NCBI GenBank assembly: GCA_028694095.1
Contig: JAQUTZ010000001.1
Span: forward strand, 29,848-44,333
Direction of reading: 5' to 3'
DNA: 14,486 nucleotides
Origin: Minisyncoccota bacterium
GTDB lineage: Bacteria; Patescibacteriota; Minisyncoccia; Minisyncoccales; MHMH01
The translations under genes and the position numbers were made by a program. Below are positions 5,335 through 12,330 of this stretch, in pieces; position 1 is the first letter of the stretch, and every line of letters begins with the position of its first letter. The notes under the pieces are model-generated. The model did no database searches, was not told the origin of the DNA, and saw only the letters and a program-made list of their open reading frames with translations.

Positions 5335-6708
5335 TTATTTCTCAAGTTCGGCTATTTCAACCGTATAGTTGGCAGCGATTCTCATTACAGGGTATCCGTA
5401 ATCCCTCATATATATCTCTTTATAGCTTGACCATGACCACCCCCCGCCGGCAAAATAGCTCATTACGGCGTTAAACTCGCTGTTGTAGTCCTGCTTGGCT
5501 GCTCCGCCGTTCTTTAAATACAGTCCGGCGGCCAAGAAAGCGTCTTTAATATTCCACGGATCGGGCTCTTGCCCGGTAATTTCAAAAACCTTATCTCTGA
5601 ACAATACCCAGGTGGTGGGAATGAATTGAGCCGGCCCCATTGCCCCGCCGTATCCGTAAGACATCGGACAGGAAATTGGAGTACTGAAGGGATCCCTTCC
5701 CAGAGCCGTAGTGATGGCTATAAAGTCTTCTACGTCTCCTTTTCTGCCTCCCAGGCCCATCGGCTTCATTACGTTGTCCACTTCCCTGCCGTTATAGGCC
5801 ACGACCCCGGAGCCGGTCTCGGGATCCTTTAAATAACACTGGCCGACATTTTTTCCGAGATTGGATTCCTGCGTTAAAACCGCAAGCAGTAAAGCCGGCC
5901 TGACTCCGGTAACGGATTCTACATACTTTGCTATTTCGTAAGCTTCGCCGAAAGTTGGAGCATCGGGAACTCCGATTAATTCAAATATTCTTGAACGAAT
6001 CTGCTGGGCCTGAAGCTGAGTATTTTCTTTTTCCTTTATAATTCTTTGGTATTCTGTTTCGGTAATCTTCAAGAGTTCTTCCACCTCCTGCCTGGCAGCG
6101 GTTGATTGCTGTTTTTGCAGAGTCTGAAGGGCAACTTGTTTTTCCGTGCTATCCTTCTCTTCGTCAAGATTTTTCTTTTGGTTTTCCAGATATTCTTTCA
6201 GAGATTTAATATCATCTAAAAGTTTCTGGTTGTCTATATTCAAAGCCTCCAAAGCAGCTAAGTTCTCAAAAAACTCTGAAAACCCCTCTGAAAGCAAAAT
6301 TCCCAACAGCGGACGCTGGTCTTCTTCGTTAACCGTCCTTAAAATAAGGGCTAACCTGTCCTTGGCTTTTTCTATTTCCAAAATAGTGTCTTCTATGGAT
6401 TCTTCGGTATCGTTAATCTGCAGAGCCAAGTCGTTAATGACAATATTACTCTGATTTATCTGGGCCTCCAATTTCTGAATGGTATTTCTGAGGATGTATA
6501 TTCTATTTTGCAGAGTTTCTTTTTCTTCGGCGGTTTTTCCGATTTCCTGGTCATAGTGGGCTATCTCTTCTTCCAGCCGCCTTAATTCTTCCTCCAAAGC
6601 GGCTCTTTCCTCGGCCGGCGACATGTCGGCTAAAATAAAAAGCTCCGGCAAAACTAAAGCCGAAGCCACCAAGCAAATGATAACGATTTTTGAAAAACGG
6701 GAAAACAT
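5335..6708 (-). CDS. Secreted lytic transglycosylase with PcsB/CwlO-like coiled coil
   Basis: This 457-residue exported enzyme probably cleaves peptidoglycan glycan strands by the lytic transglycosylase mechanism. An N-terminal signal peptide or anchor (about 5-27, SKIVIICLVASALVLP) is followed by a long coiled coil (about 30-240). Its central turn, LLGILLSEGFSEFFENLAAL (about 134-153), resembles the hinge of EnvC/PcsB/CwlO proteins that are activated by FtsEX. A lysozyme-like domain follows (about 252-440) with the catalytic Glu281 in LTQESNLG, then YGGAMGPAQFIPTTW (353-367) and YFAGGG (418-423), as in MltB-like enzymes. AAAAAGGAG, embedded in the last codons of rplY, is spaced 8 nt from the ATG. 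It is the last gene of the operon. By inference it serves daughter-cell separation or wall remodelling. Confidence 0.88.
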   Translation of the reverse strand: MFSRFSKIVIICLVASALVLPELFILADMSPAEERAALEEELRRLEEEIAHYDQEIGKTAEEKETLQNRIYILRNTIQKLEAQINQSNIVINDLALQINDTEESIEDTILEIEKAKDRLALILRTVNEEDQRPLLGILLSEGFSEFFENLAALEALNIDNQKLLDDIKSLKEYLENQKKNLDEEKDSTEKQVALQTLQKQQSTAARQEVEELLKITETEYQRIIKEKENTQLQAQQIRSRIFELIGVPDAPTFGEAYEIAKYVESVTGVRPALLLAVLTQESNLGKNVGQCYLKDPETGSGVVAYNGREVDNVMKPMGLGGRKGDVEDFIAITTALGRDPFSTPISCPMSYGYGGAMGPAQFIPTTWVLFRDKVFEITGQEPDPWNIKDAFLAAGLYLKNGGAAKQDYNSEFNAVMSYFAGGGWSWSSYKEIYMRDYGYPVMRIAANYTVEIAELEK

Positions 6709-6713
6709 TGAAG

Positions 6714-7388
6714 TTACTCCTTTTTTTCTTCTTCTTTGGGCTCTTCACCCCCCTCCTCGGCTTCCTCTTTCTTTTCTTTCTCAACCTTCTCAACCTCTTC
6801 AACCTTCTCTTCAACGGGCCTGGACAGCTCTTCTTCAACATCCTCTGGAGCGGAAACAGAAACTATGATTTCCTCGGGTTCGCCGAGAACCTCTACGCCC
6901 TCTCCGACCTTGAGGTCTTTTATTTTAATGTGGTCCTCAAAGGTATTCAACTGGCTTATATCTATTCTGATTTCCCTTGGCAAGTTATTAGGAAGAGCCT
7001 TAACCTCCACCTCCGAAACATTCTTGTAAAGAGTTCCTCCCAGAGCTTTAACCGCCGGAGCTTCTCCGTCTAAAATAATGGGTATGCTGGCTTCAGTCTT
7101 CTTCTCTAAATCAGGCTGGTAAAAATCAACATGGACAGGCTGGCCGGATATGGGGTCTGCCTGCAGATCATGTATCAAAACGGGATACTCTTTTTTATCG
7201 AGCTCAAGAGTTATCAATGAACTCTCTCCGGCCTCTTTGTAGGCTTTTTGGAGTTCTTTGGTATCAACTGCAATAGCGCGGCTTTCTGTTTTAGGACCGT
7301 AAAGAACGGCGGGCAAAAGGCCCTTTTCCCGAAGCTCGCTGTTGTTCTTTTCTCCCGTTTCCCTAATTTTAGCTGTAATATTTGTCAT
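6714..7388 (-). CDS. rplY: 50S ribosomal protein bL25 (general stress protein CTC family)
   Basis: L25 binds 5S rRNA in the large subunit. The 224-residue product is the long CTC/TL5-type form. An N-terminal 5S-binding domain (1-90) contains LREKGLLPAVLYGPK (19-33) and HDLQADPISGQPVHVDFY (73-90). A beta-rich C-terminal domain (about 95-180) follows with LGGTLYKNVSEVEVKALP. A very acidic/lysine-rich low-complexity tail covers residues 181-224. The frame stays open upstream to 7571, but residues before ATG 7388 would overlap ferredoxin and show no homology, so 7388 is the start; it leaves 16 nt after the ferredoxin stop. The Shine-Dalgarno is weak, so coupling to upstream translation is likely. 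Its last codons carry the ribosome binding site of the next gene. Confidence 0.95.
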   Translation of the reverse strand: MTNITAKIRETGEKNNSELREKGLLPAVLYGPKTESRAIAVDTKELQKAYKEAGESSLITLELDKKEYPVLIHDLQADPISGQPVHVDFYQPDLEKKTEASIPIILDGEAPAVKALGGTLYKNVSEVEVKALPNNLPREIRIDISQLNTFEDHIKIKDLKVGEGVEVLGEPEEIIVSVSAPEDVEEELSRPVEEKVEEVEKVEKEKKEEAEEGGEEPKEEEKKE

Positions 7389-7404
7389 ATAGATTAATCC
7401 AAGA

Positions 7405-7620
7405 TTATTCCACGCGGATGCATTGGACGGGACAGGCTTCCGCCGCCTGATTATTACAGCCGGCCTCTTCCGCCTCCAATACATAATTTTCGTTATCTTC
7501 TTTTTTGGAACCGAGGAGGTCGGTCTTTCCATCCTCTCCCAGTTTCCAATGCTTAGGGCAGACTGCCTCACAAGCCCCGCAACCGATGCATTTATCCCTT
7601 TCTAGTATAACCTTTGCCAT
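7405..7620 (-). CDS. Single-cluster [4Fe-4S] ferredoxin
   Basis: This 71-residue soluble electron carrier has the motif CIGCGACEAVCP (C11, C14, C17, C21) and CPVQC (C63, C67). In the single-cluster ferredoxin family the cluster is held by C11, C14, C17 and C63. C21 and C55 are placed to form the disulfide seen in relatives that lost the second cluster. C67 is extra, where most relatives have Ala or another small residue (CPVGAI). The protein is acidic apart from the N-terminus. It sits 3 nt after the aldolase gene. A likely partner, by inference from the neighbours, is a pyruvate:ferredoxin oxidoreductase that supplies acetyl-CoA to AcdAB; no such enzyme is in the window. Confidence 0.95.
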   Translation of the reverse strand: MAKVILERDKCIGCGACEAVCPKHWKLGEDGKTDLLGSKKEDNENYVLEAEEAGCNNQAAEACPVQCIRVE

Positions 7621-7623
7621 AAT

Positions 7624-8475
7624 TTAAATTTTGTTTGAACTTCCGAATAATTTAATCTTTTTTTCGACTACTTTTTGAACCGCTTCCACGGCTTCGGGTA
7701 GATATTTATACGGAGTCGTCTCTCCTCCAGAAAGCCCTTTTTTGAGAGCCTGACTGTAGGCTACCCTAAGCTCGGTGTTAACGTTGATTTTAACTATCCC
7801 CAGAGAAATAGCGCTCCGGATGTCTTTTTCCGATACGCCCGAACCTCCGTGCATAACCAGGAAAGTATTCTTGAGCTGGTTATTGATATCTTTAAGCCTC
7901 TCTAGGTCTATTTTCGGCTGAAAGCCCCGTACTTGGCCGTGGAATGTCCCTATGCTTACAGCCAAACTGTCGACTCCGGACAAGCTTACAAATCTTTTAG
8001 CCTCAAGAGGGTCTGTCATTTTAACGCTTTTTGCCTCTGGCGCTTTTTTTAAAAGACTTGAGGATCCGGAGACAGCATCCATTTCCCCTTCCACCAATAC
8101 GCCCCTCTTTCGGGCATAATCTTTAACTTTTCCGGCTATTTTAATGTTTTCATTCAACGGCAATTTCGAACCATCGAAGTGAACCGCCGAATATCCTTCA
8201 TTAATCGCTCTTTTAATATACTCTAAAGAACGGCCGTGGTCAAGATTTAGAAGAATAGGAAGGCCCGTTTTCCTGCGGTAAAAATCCACCAAATTGGCTG
8301 CTTCCTTCAGTCCCAAAAAACCGCTTTCTCCTTCGGAAGTTCCTATTATAATCGGACTTTTTAATTTAACGGCAGCAGCAACAACGCCCTTTAAGGCATT
8401 CATATCGGAAACGTTAAACTGCCCTATCGCCCACCTCTCTTTTTGCGCTTTTTTGAAATATCGGGGAAATTCCAT
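7624..8475 (-). CDS. fba: Class II (zinc) fructose-bisphosphate aldolase family protein
   Basis: The enzyme cleaves or forms fructose-1,6-bisphosphate from DHAP and glyceraldehyde-3-phosphate, with a zinc ion in a TIM barrel. The 283-residue product shows the catalytic Asp79 and zinc ligand His80 (NLDHG), the VEGEMD strand (128-133), zinc ligand His179 in GTFHG, and zinc ligand His209 in VMHGGSG, a phosphate-binding loop. NVNTE (231-235) completes the DHAP site. Length and residue spacing resemble the GatY/TagA-like class IIB subgroup, so tagatose-bisphosphate cannot be excluded as a substrate. It starts 1 nt after the PfkB kinase stop (TAATATG junction) with no Shine-Dalgarno, so translation is probably coupled and the two products made together. 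The neighbouring kinase supports a role with a hexose bisphosphate. Confidence 0.93.
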   Translation of the reverse strand: MEFPRYFKKAQKERWAIGQFNVSDMNALKGVVAAAVKLKSPIIIGTSEGESGFLGLKEAANLVDFYRRKTGLPILLNLDHGRSLEYIKRAINEGYSAVHFDGSKLPLNENIKIAGKVKDYARKRGVLVEGEMDAVSGSSSLLKKAPEAKSVKMTDPLEAKRFVSLSGVDSLAVSIGTFHGQVRGFQPKIDLERLKDINNQLKNTFLVMHGGSGVSEKDIRSAISLGIVKINVNTELRVAYSQALKKGLSGGETTPYKYLPEAVEAVQKVVEKKIKLFGSSNKI

Positions 8476-8476
8476 A

Positions 8477-9520
8477 TTAGCATTTATAGCGGCAATTATT
8501 TGCTTGCCGGTCGCAATTTTTTTTAACTATTTTAACTTTTGGATATTTTTGCCCCTTCCTTAGTAATCCCTCCTTGGCTCCCATTTTTCCCAAACAAAAG
8601 GTAGCATTGGCAACAGCCAACTGAAGGGCCTCTTTGATTGTTTCTTCCTTGAACTCTTTGTTGCTCTTCTGGCGCATGAGATGAGAGACAAAACCCGAAC
8701 CGAAACTGTCCCCCGCTCCCGTATGATCGGCCACTTTTCTGTCTAAAATCGGAGCGCAGTAAAAACTTCCCCCGTTGAATGCCGTAGCTCCGTTGGTACC
8801 CTTGGTTATAATAGTAATGCCCCCGACCCATTCGTCTATTTTTCGAAAGATTTCTTCTTCTTTTTGGTAGGGAATTTTAGTCAGTTTGGAGGCTTCCTCT
8901 TCGTTTAAAATAAGGACGTCCACCTTCTTTAAGATGTCCAGCAAAGTGCGCCGAGGAAGATTAAACTGGCTATAGCCGGGATTAAGAGCAACTTTAATTT
9001 TATTTTTATAAGCAAAATCAACCAGAGATTTGGTAAGGTGGGCCAGCTTTCCAGAAAAAGGAGCCAGATAGAACCAGCGGGCTTTTTTAATTTCATCCCA
9101 AGGTATTTCTTTTCTAGTAAGAAAATCTGAAGCACCGCGGTAAACGAGAATCGTTCTCTCCCCGCTCCTTAAGGAAATAATAAGGGAGTAAGCGGTTCGA
9201 TGCTTTTTATCTCTGGCGATGAAATCGGTATTTACGCCTATATCCCTCATCTCTTCCGCCAGAGCCTCTCCCCTTTTATCGGTTCCGATTTTACCGACAT
9301 AAGCAGTTTTAAAACCCTGTTTGGCAAAAGTAGCGGCCGAATTGGTCCCCCCTCCGCCCGAAGAAACATACATGTCCCTTGCTTCTATTTTGCTCCCTAC
9401 CGGAAAACTGAGGCATTTTCCCTCGACTAAACGCTTGTCTTTAAGAATAAATTTATTCTCTTCTTTCAGTTTTATGTATGTGTCCCTTACGGCAGAGCCG
9501 AATGTGATTATATCGTACAT
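8477..9520 (-). CDS. PfkB-family (ribokinase-fold) carbohydrate kinase
   Basis: This 347-residue ATP-dependent kinase has the PfkB signatures. GGGGTNSAATFAKQG (55-69) is the substrate-binding motif, and YVGKIGTDKRGE follows. NEEEA (206-210) lies in the nucleotide/Mg region, and DHTGAGDSFGSGF (265-277) carries the catalytic base Asp271 and the anion hole. A C-terminal extension rich in Lys and Cys ends KNCDRQANNCRYKC (334-347), which is unusual for the family. The substrate is not readable from sequence: ribose, adenosine, fructose and fructose-6-phosphate are all possible. Its tight placement between ppsA and the aldolase (1 nt gaps on both sides) makes a 6-phosphofructokinase role attractive, since many CPR genomes lack classical PfkA, but this is inference. 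Confidence 0.9.
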   Translation of the reverse strand: MYDIITFGSAVRDTYIKLKEENKFILKDKRLVEGKCLSFPVGSKIEARDMYVSSGGGGTNSAATFAKQGFKTAYVGKIGTDKRGEALAEEMRDIGVNTDFIARDKKHRTAYSLIISLRSGERTILVYRGASDFLTRKEIPWDEIKKARWFYLAPFSGKLAHLTKSLVDFAYKNKIKVALNPGYSQFNLPRRTLLDILKKVDVLILNEEEASKLTKIPYQKEEEIFRKIDEWVGGITIITKGTNGATAFNGGSFYCAPILDRKVADHTGAGDSFGSGFVSHLMRQKSNKEFKEETIKEALQLAVANATFCLGKMGAKEGLLRKGQKYPKVKIVKKNCDRQANNCRYKC

Positions 9521-9521
9521 A

Positions 9522-11885
9522 TTACTTCTTCATTTTACTTAGCCTTAAAAGCGTCTTGATAACCGTGTCGGGATTAAGGGAAATCGACTCTATATTCTCC
9601 CTAACAAGAAACTCGGCGAATTCCGGAAAATCGGAAGGGGCCTGCCCGCAAATACCTACATATTTTTTCTTCTTGCGGCAAGCCTTAATAACGGATGATA
9701 CCATCTTTTTAACGGTTTCGTTTCTTTCATCTGCTATGCCGGAAATCTGAGCGTTATCCCGGTCGAGCCCCAGCGCCAGCTGGGTTAAATCGTTGGAACC
9801 TATGGACATTCCGTCGAAAATCTTCAGGAATTCTTCGGCCATATTCACGTTTGAGGGAATCTCGCACATAACGATGACTTTTAGGCCGCTTTTGCCTCTC
9901 ACTAATCCCGCCTCGTCCATTATTTTCAAAACCTTCTTGCCTTCCTCGATGGTCCGGCAAAAAGGAACCATGGCCCAAATATTCTTGAGTCCGAACTCTT
10001 CCCTGGCTTTTTTCATTGCCCGGCATTCCAGCAAAAATGCCGGTTTGAATTTAGGATCGTAGTATCTGGAAGCTCCTCTCCAGCCCAGCATGGGATTTTC
10101 TTCGTCGGGCTCGAATTCTTTTCCTCCTACTAAAGTAGCGTATTCGTTGGTTTTAAAATCGGAAAACCTGACTATCACCGGATGGGGCCAGAAGGCCGCA
10201 GCTATCTGCCCTACTCCTCTGGCCAGCTCGTCGACGAAAAACTGGGATTTATCCTTGTAGCTAAGAGTAATCTCATCTATTTGCTTTTTAACCTTCTTGT
10301 CCATTCTCCCATAATTCAGAAGGGCTAATGGATGCACTTTTATTTTCGAGGCAATGATGAACTCTTCCCTGGCCAGCCCGACTCCTTGATGAGGAAGAAA
10401 TGAATTCTTGAAAGCCACCTCCGGACTTCCCAAGTTAACCATAATCTTAGTTTTTATTTTCGGAATCTTTTTTAAGCTGTATTCCTTTTCTTCCCATTCA
10501 ACCTTGCCATCGTAAACCTTCCCCACTTCTCCCGAAGAGCAATCTATTGTAATCATTTGGCCGTCTCTTAAAGTCGAACTGGCTTTTCCGGCACCGACTA
10601 TACAGGGAACTCCCAGCTCCCGGGATACGATGGCTGCATGCGACGTCCTGCCCCCGAGGTCGGTTATTATGCCCGCCGATTTTTTCATAATCGGCTCCCA
10701 ATCGGGATCGGTCATGGTTGTCACTAAAATTTCGCCTGCCTGGAATTTGCTTATTTCTTTGGCGCTTTTTATAACCCTGGCTTTTCCGGCTGCAATCTTT
10801 TCCCCTATGGACGTCCCCTCGACAAGCACCTTAGGATTCTTGCTTTTTAAGGAATATTCATGGAAAACCGCGCCCTTCTTTTGGGTATGGACCGTTTCCG
10901 GACGAGCCTGGACTATAAAAAGGTCGCCGCTCTCTCCGTCCTTGGCCCATTCAATGTCCATTGGAAGCTTGTAGTGCTCCTCTATGGTTTTTGCCCATTT
11001 TGCCAAAATAATAACCTCGTCGTCAGACAGGCAGAATTTCTGGCGGTCTTTTTGGGGAACGGGAATTTCCATCAGCCCGTCTTTGCCGCCGTAAATCATC
11101 TTGTTCCTCTTGCTACCCAGCCGCTTGCTTATTATCGGCTTGAAACCGTCGTCAAGAGTGGGCTTAAAAACAAAAAATTCATCGGGCACCACTTTTCCCT
11201 GGACCACTATTTCACCGACTCCGTAAGAGCCGTCTATAAGCACCGCATTACGGAAACCGGTTTCCGTATCCAAAGTGAACATAACTCCGGCCGAAGCCTT
11301 GTCCGACCTTACCATTTTCTGCACTCCCACACTGAGAGCTATTTTCATATGTTCAAATCCCCTCTTTTCCCTGTAGGATATCGCCCGGTCGGTGAATAGG
11401 GAGGCAATGCATCTCCTGCAAGCCTCGAGCAGCCCTTCCTCGCCCCTTATATTAAGATATGTATCGTGCTGGCCGGCAAATGAGGCTGTGGGCAAATCCT
11501 CGGCAGTGGCTGAAGAACGTACGGCAACATCGGTATTATCTCCGTATTCCCCGCAAAGTTGGCGATAAGCTTTTCTGACCTCCTCTTCTAAATCTTTTGG
11601 AAGCTCAGCAGTCCTTATTATCCCCCTTATCTTAGCCCCTCTTTCCTGGATATTCTTAACGTCGGAAATATCCAAACCATCCAGTATTTTCGTGATTTTC
11701 TCTCTTAATCCGGCTTCATCGATAAAATGCCAATAAGCGTCGGCAGTTAAAGCAAAACCGTCGGGTATGGCTATCCCCTTTTTTGCTAAATTCTCATGCA
11801 TTTCGCCCAGAGAGGCATTTTTTCCTCCAACCCTGGGAACATCCTTTGAGCTAAGGTCTTTAAACCAAATAATGTATTTTTTCAT
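9522..11885 (-). CDS. ppsA: Phosphoenolpyruvate synthase
   Basis: PEP synthase converts pyruvate, ATP and water to PEP, AMP and phosphate. In anaerobic archaea the enzyme can also run toward pyruvate and ATP. The 787-residue product has the full three-part architecture (E. coli about 792). The N-terminal ATP-grasp domain has VGGKNASLGEM (19-29) and AVRSSATAEDLPTASFAGQH (121-140). The swivelling phospho-histidine domain has GGRTSHAAIVSRELGVPC with catalytic His416. The C-terminal PEP/pyruvate barrel has VRFSDFKTNEY, ENPMLGWRGASRYY, MSIGSNDLTQLALGLDRDN and CGQAPSD, which carries the catalytic Cys. It begins 7 nt after the pilin stop without a clear Shine-Dalgarno. With GAPDH and AcdAB nearby, it may serve in place of pyruvate kinase or for gluconeogenesis. 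Confidence 0.97.
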   Translation of the reverse strand: MKKYIIWFKDLSSKDVPRVGGKNASLGEMHENLAKKGIAIPDGFALTADAYWHFIDEAGLREKITKILDGLDISDVKNIQERGAKIRGIIRTAELPKDLEEEVRKAYRQLCGEYGDNTDVAVRSSATAEDLPTASFAGQHDTYLNIRGEEGLLEACRRCIASLFTDRAISYREKRGFEHMKIALSVGVQKMVRSDKASAGVMFTLDTETGFRNAVLIDGSYGVGEIVVQGKVVPDEFFVFKPTLDDGFKPIISKRLGSKRNKMIYGGKDGLMEIPVPQKDRQKFCLSDDEVIILAKWAKTIEEHYKLPMDIEWAKDGESGDLFIVQARPETVHTQKKGAVFHEYSLKSKNPKVLVEGTSIGEKIAAGKARVIKSAKEISKFQAGEILVTTMTDPDWEPIMKKSAGIITDLGGRTSHAAIVSRELGVPCIVGAGKASSTLRDGQMITIDCSSGEVGKVYDGKVEWEEKEYSLKKIPKIKTKIMVNLGSPEVAFKNSFLPHQGVGLAREEFIIASKIKVHPLALLNYGRMDKKVKKQIDEITLSYKDKSQFFVDELARGVGQIAAAFWPHPVIVRFSDFKTNEYATLVGGKEFEPDEENPMLGWRGASRYYDPKFKPAFLLECRAMKKAREEFGLKNIWAMVPFCRTIEEGKKVLKIMDEAGLVRGKSGLKVIVMCEIPSNVNMAEEFLKIFDGMSIGSNDLTQLALGLDRDNAQISGIADERNETVKKMVSSVIKACRKKKKYVGICGQAPSDFPEFAEFLVRENIESISLNPDTVIKTLLRLSKMKK

Positions 11886-11892
11886 ATATAGT

Positions 11893-12330
11893 TTATTGGC
11901 AGGAAGCGGAAGTTATCGGCCCGTCTATCTCCACCGGAGCTCCCGCCGACTCCAAACACCAGTGTTTTCCTTCTTCGAAAAGCAGGGGGGAGGAAACAGC
12001 GAATGCCCCCTTGTCGGCAGACTCAAAACATTTTACCGCCTGATTGCCGTTCTCTTTCATAATAGCCCTTTCCAGGCTTCCCAAGTCTCCCTCGTCAGAA
12101 ACAGTATCGTCAGATTCGTCGCAGACGCTGGCATAGCTTCCATTGCTATCGAAGTAGAGAAGTTCGGCCTTGCCCCCTATTTGAGATATATAGGTTTTGA
12201 TATTGGCGTCGCGGGCCCTGTCCCGCTGGCTCCAAGTGTTAACCAGGATGATGCTGGCCAGCATGCCGACAATAGCCACCACAACCAGAAGTTCTATTAA
12301 AGTGAAACCTTTTTTATTTTCTCTAAACAT
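11893..12330 (-). CDS. Type IV pilin-like / pseudopilin protein with class III signal
   Basis: The 145-residue product begins with a class III (type IV pilin) leader. MFRENKKG is cut before Phe9, giving FTLIELLVVVAIVGMLASII with the conserved Glu at mature position 5 and the hydrophobic polymerising helix. The rest is a globular domain with four Cys: C69 in SYASVCDES, C100 in AVKCFES, C124 in HWCLES and C144 two residues from the end, which may form disulfides. Processing would need a PilD-type prepilin peptidase encoded elsewhere. It could be a minor or major pilin for attachment, twitching or DNA uptake, or a pseudopilin. Its ATG overlaps the acdA stop by 1 nt (TAATG) and ppsA follows after 7 nt, so it appears to be co-expressed with metabolic enzymes, an odd setting. 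Confidence 0.9.
   Translation of the reverse strand: MFRENKKGFTLIELLVVVAIVGMLASIILVNTWSQRDRARDANIKTYISQIGGKAELLYFDSNGSYASVCDESDDTVSDEGDLGSLERAIMKENGNQAVKCFESADKGAFAVSSPLLFEEGKHWCLESAGAPVEIDGPITSASCQ

Noticed and set aside
6551..7073. Overlapping open frames on both strands at the rplY/transglycosylase junction
   Set aside because: They come from the low-complexity Glu/Lys codons of the rplY tail and have biased, repetitive composition.
7389..7571. N-terminal extension of the L25 reading frame to 7571
   Set aside because: It overlaps the ferredoxin gene in another frame, is rich in Arg/Trp without L25 resemblance, and L25 homology starts at ATG 7388.
10860..11399. Long plus-strand open frame (179 codons) antisense to ppsA
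   Set aside because: ppsA is unambiguous on the opposite strand; the antisense frame has no recognisable domain or ribosome binding site.
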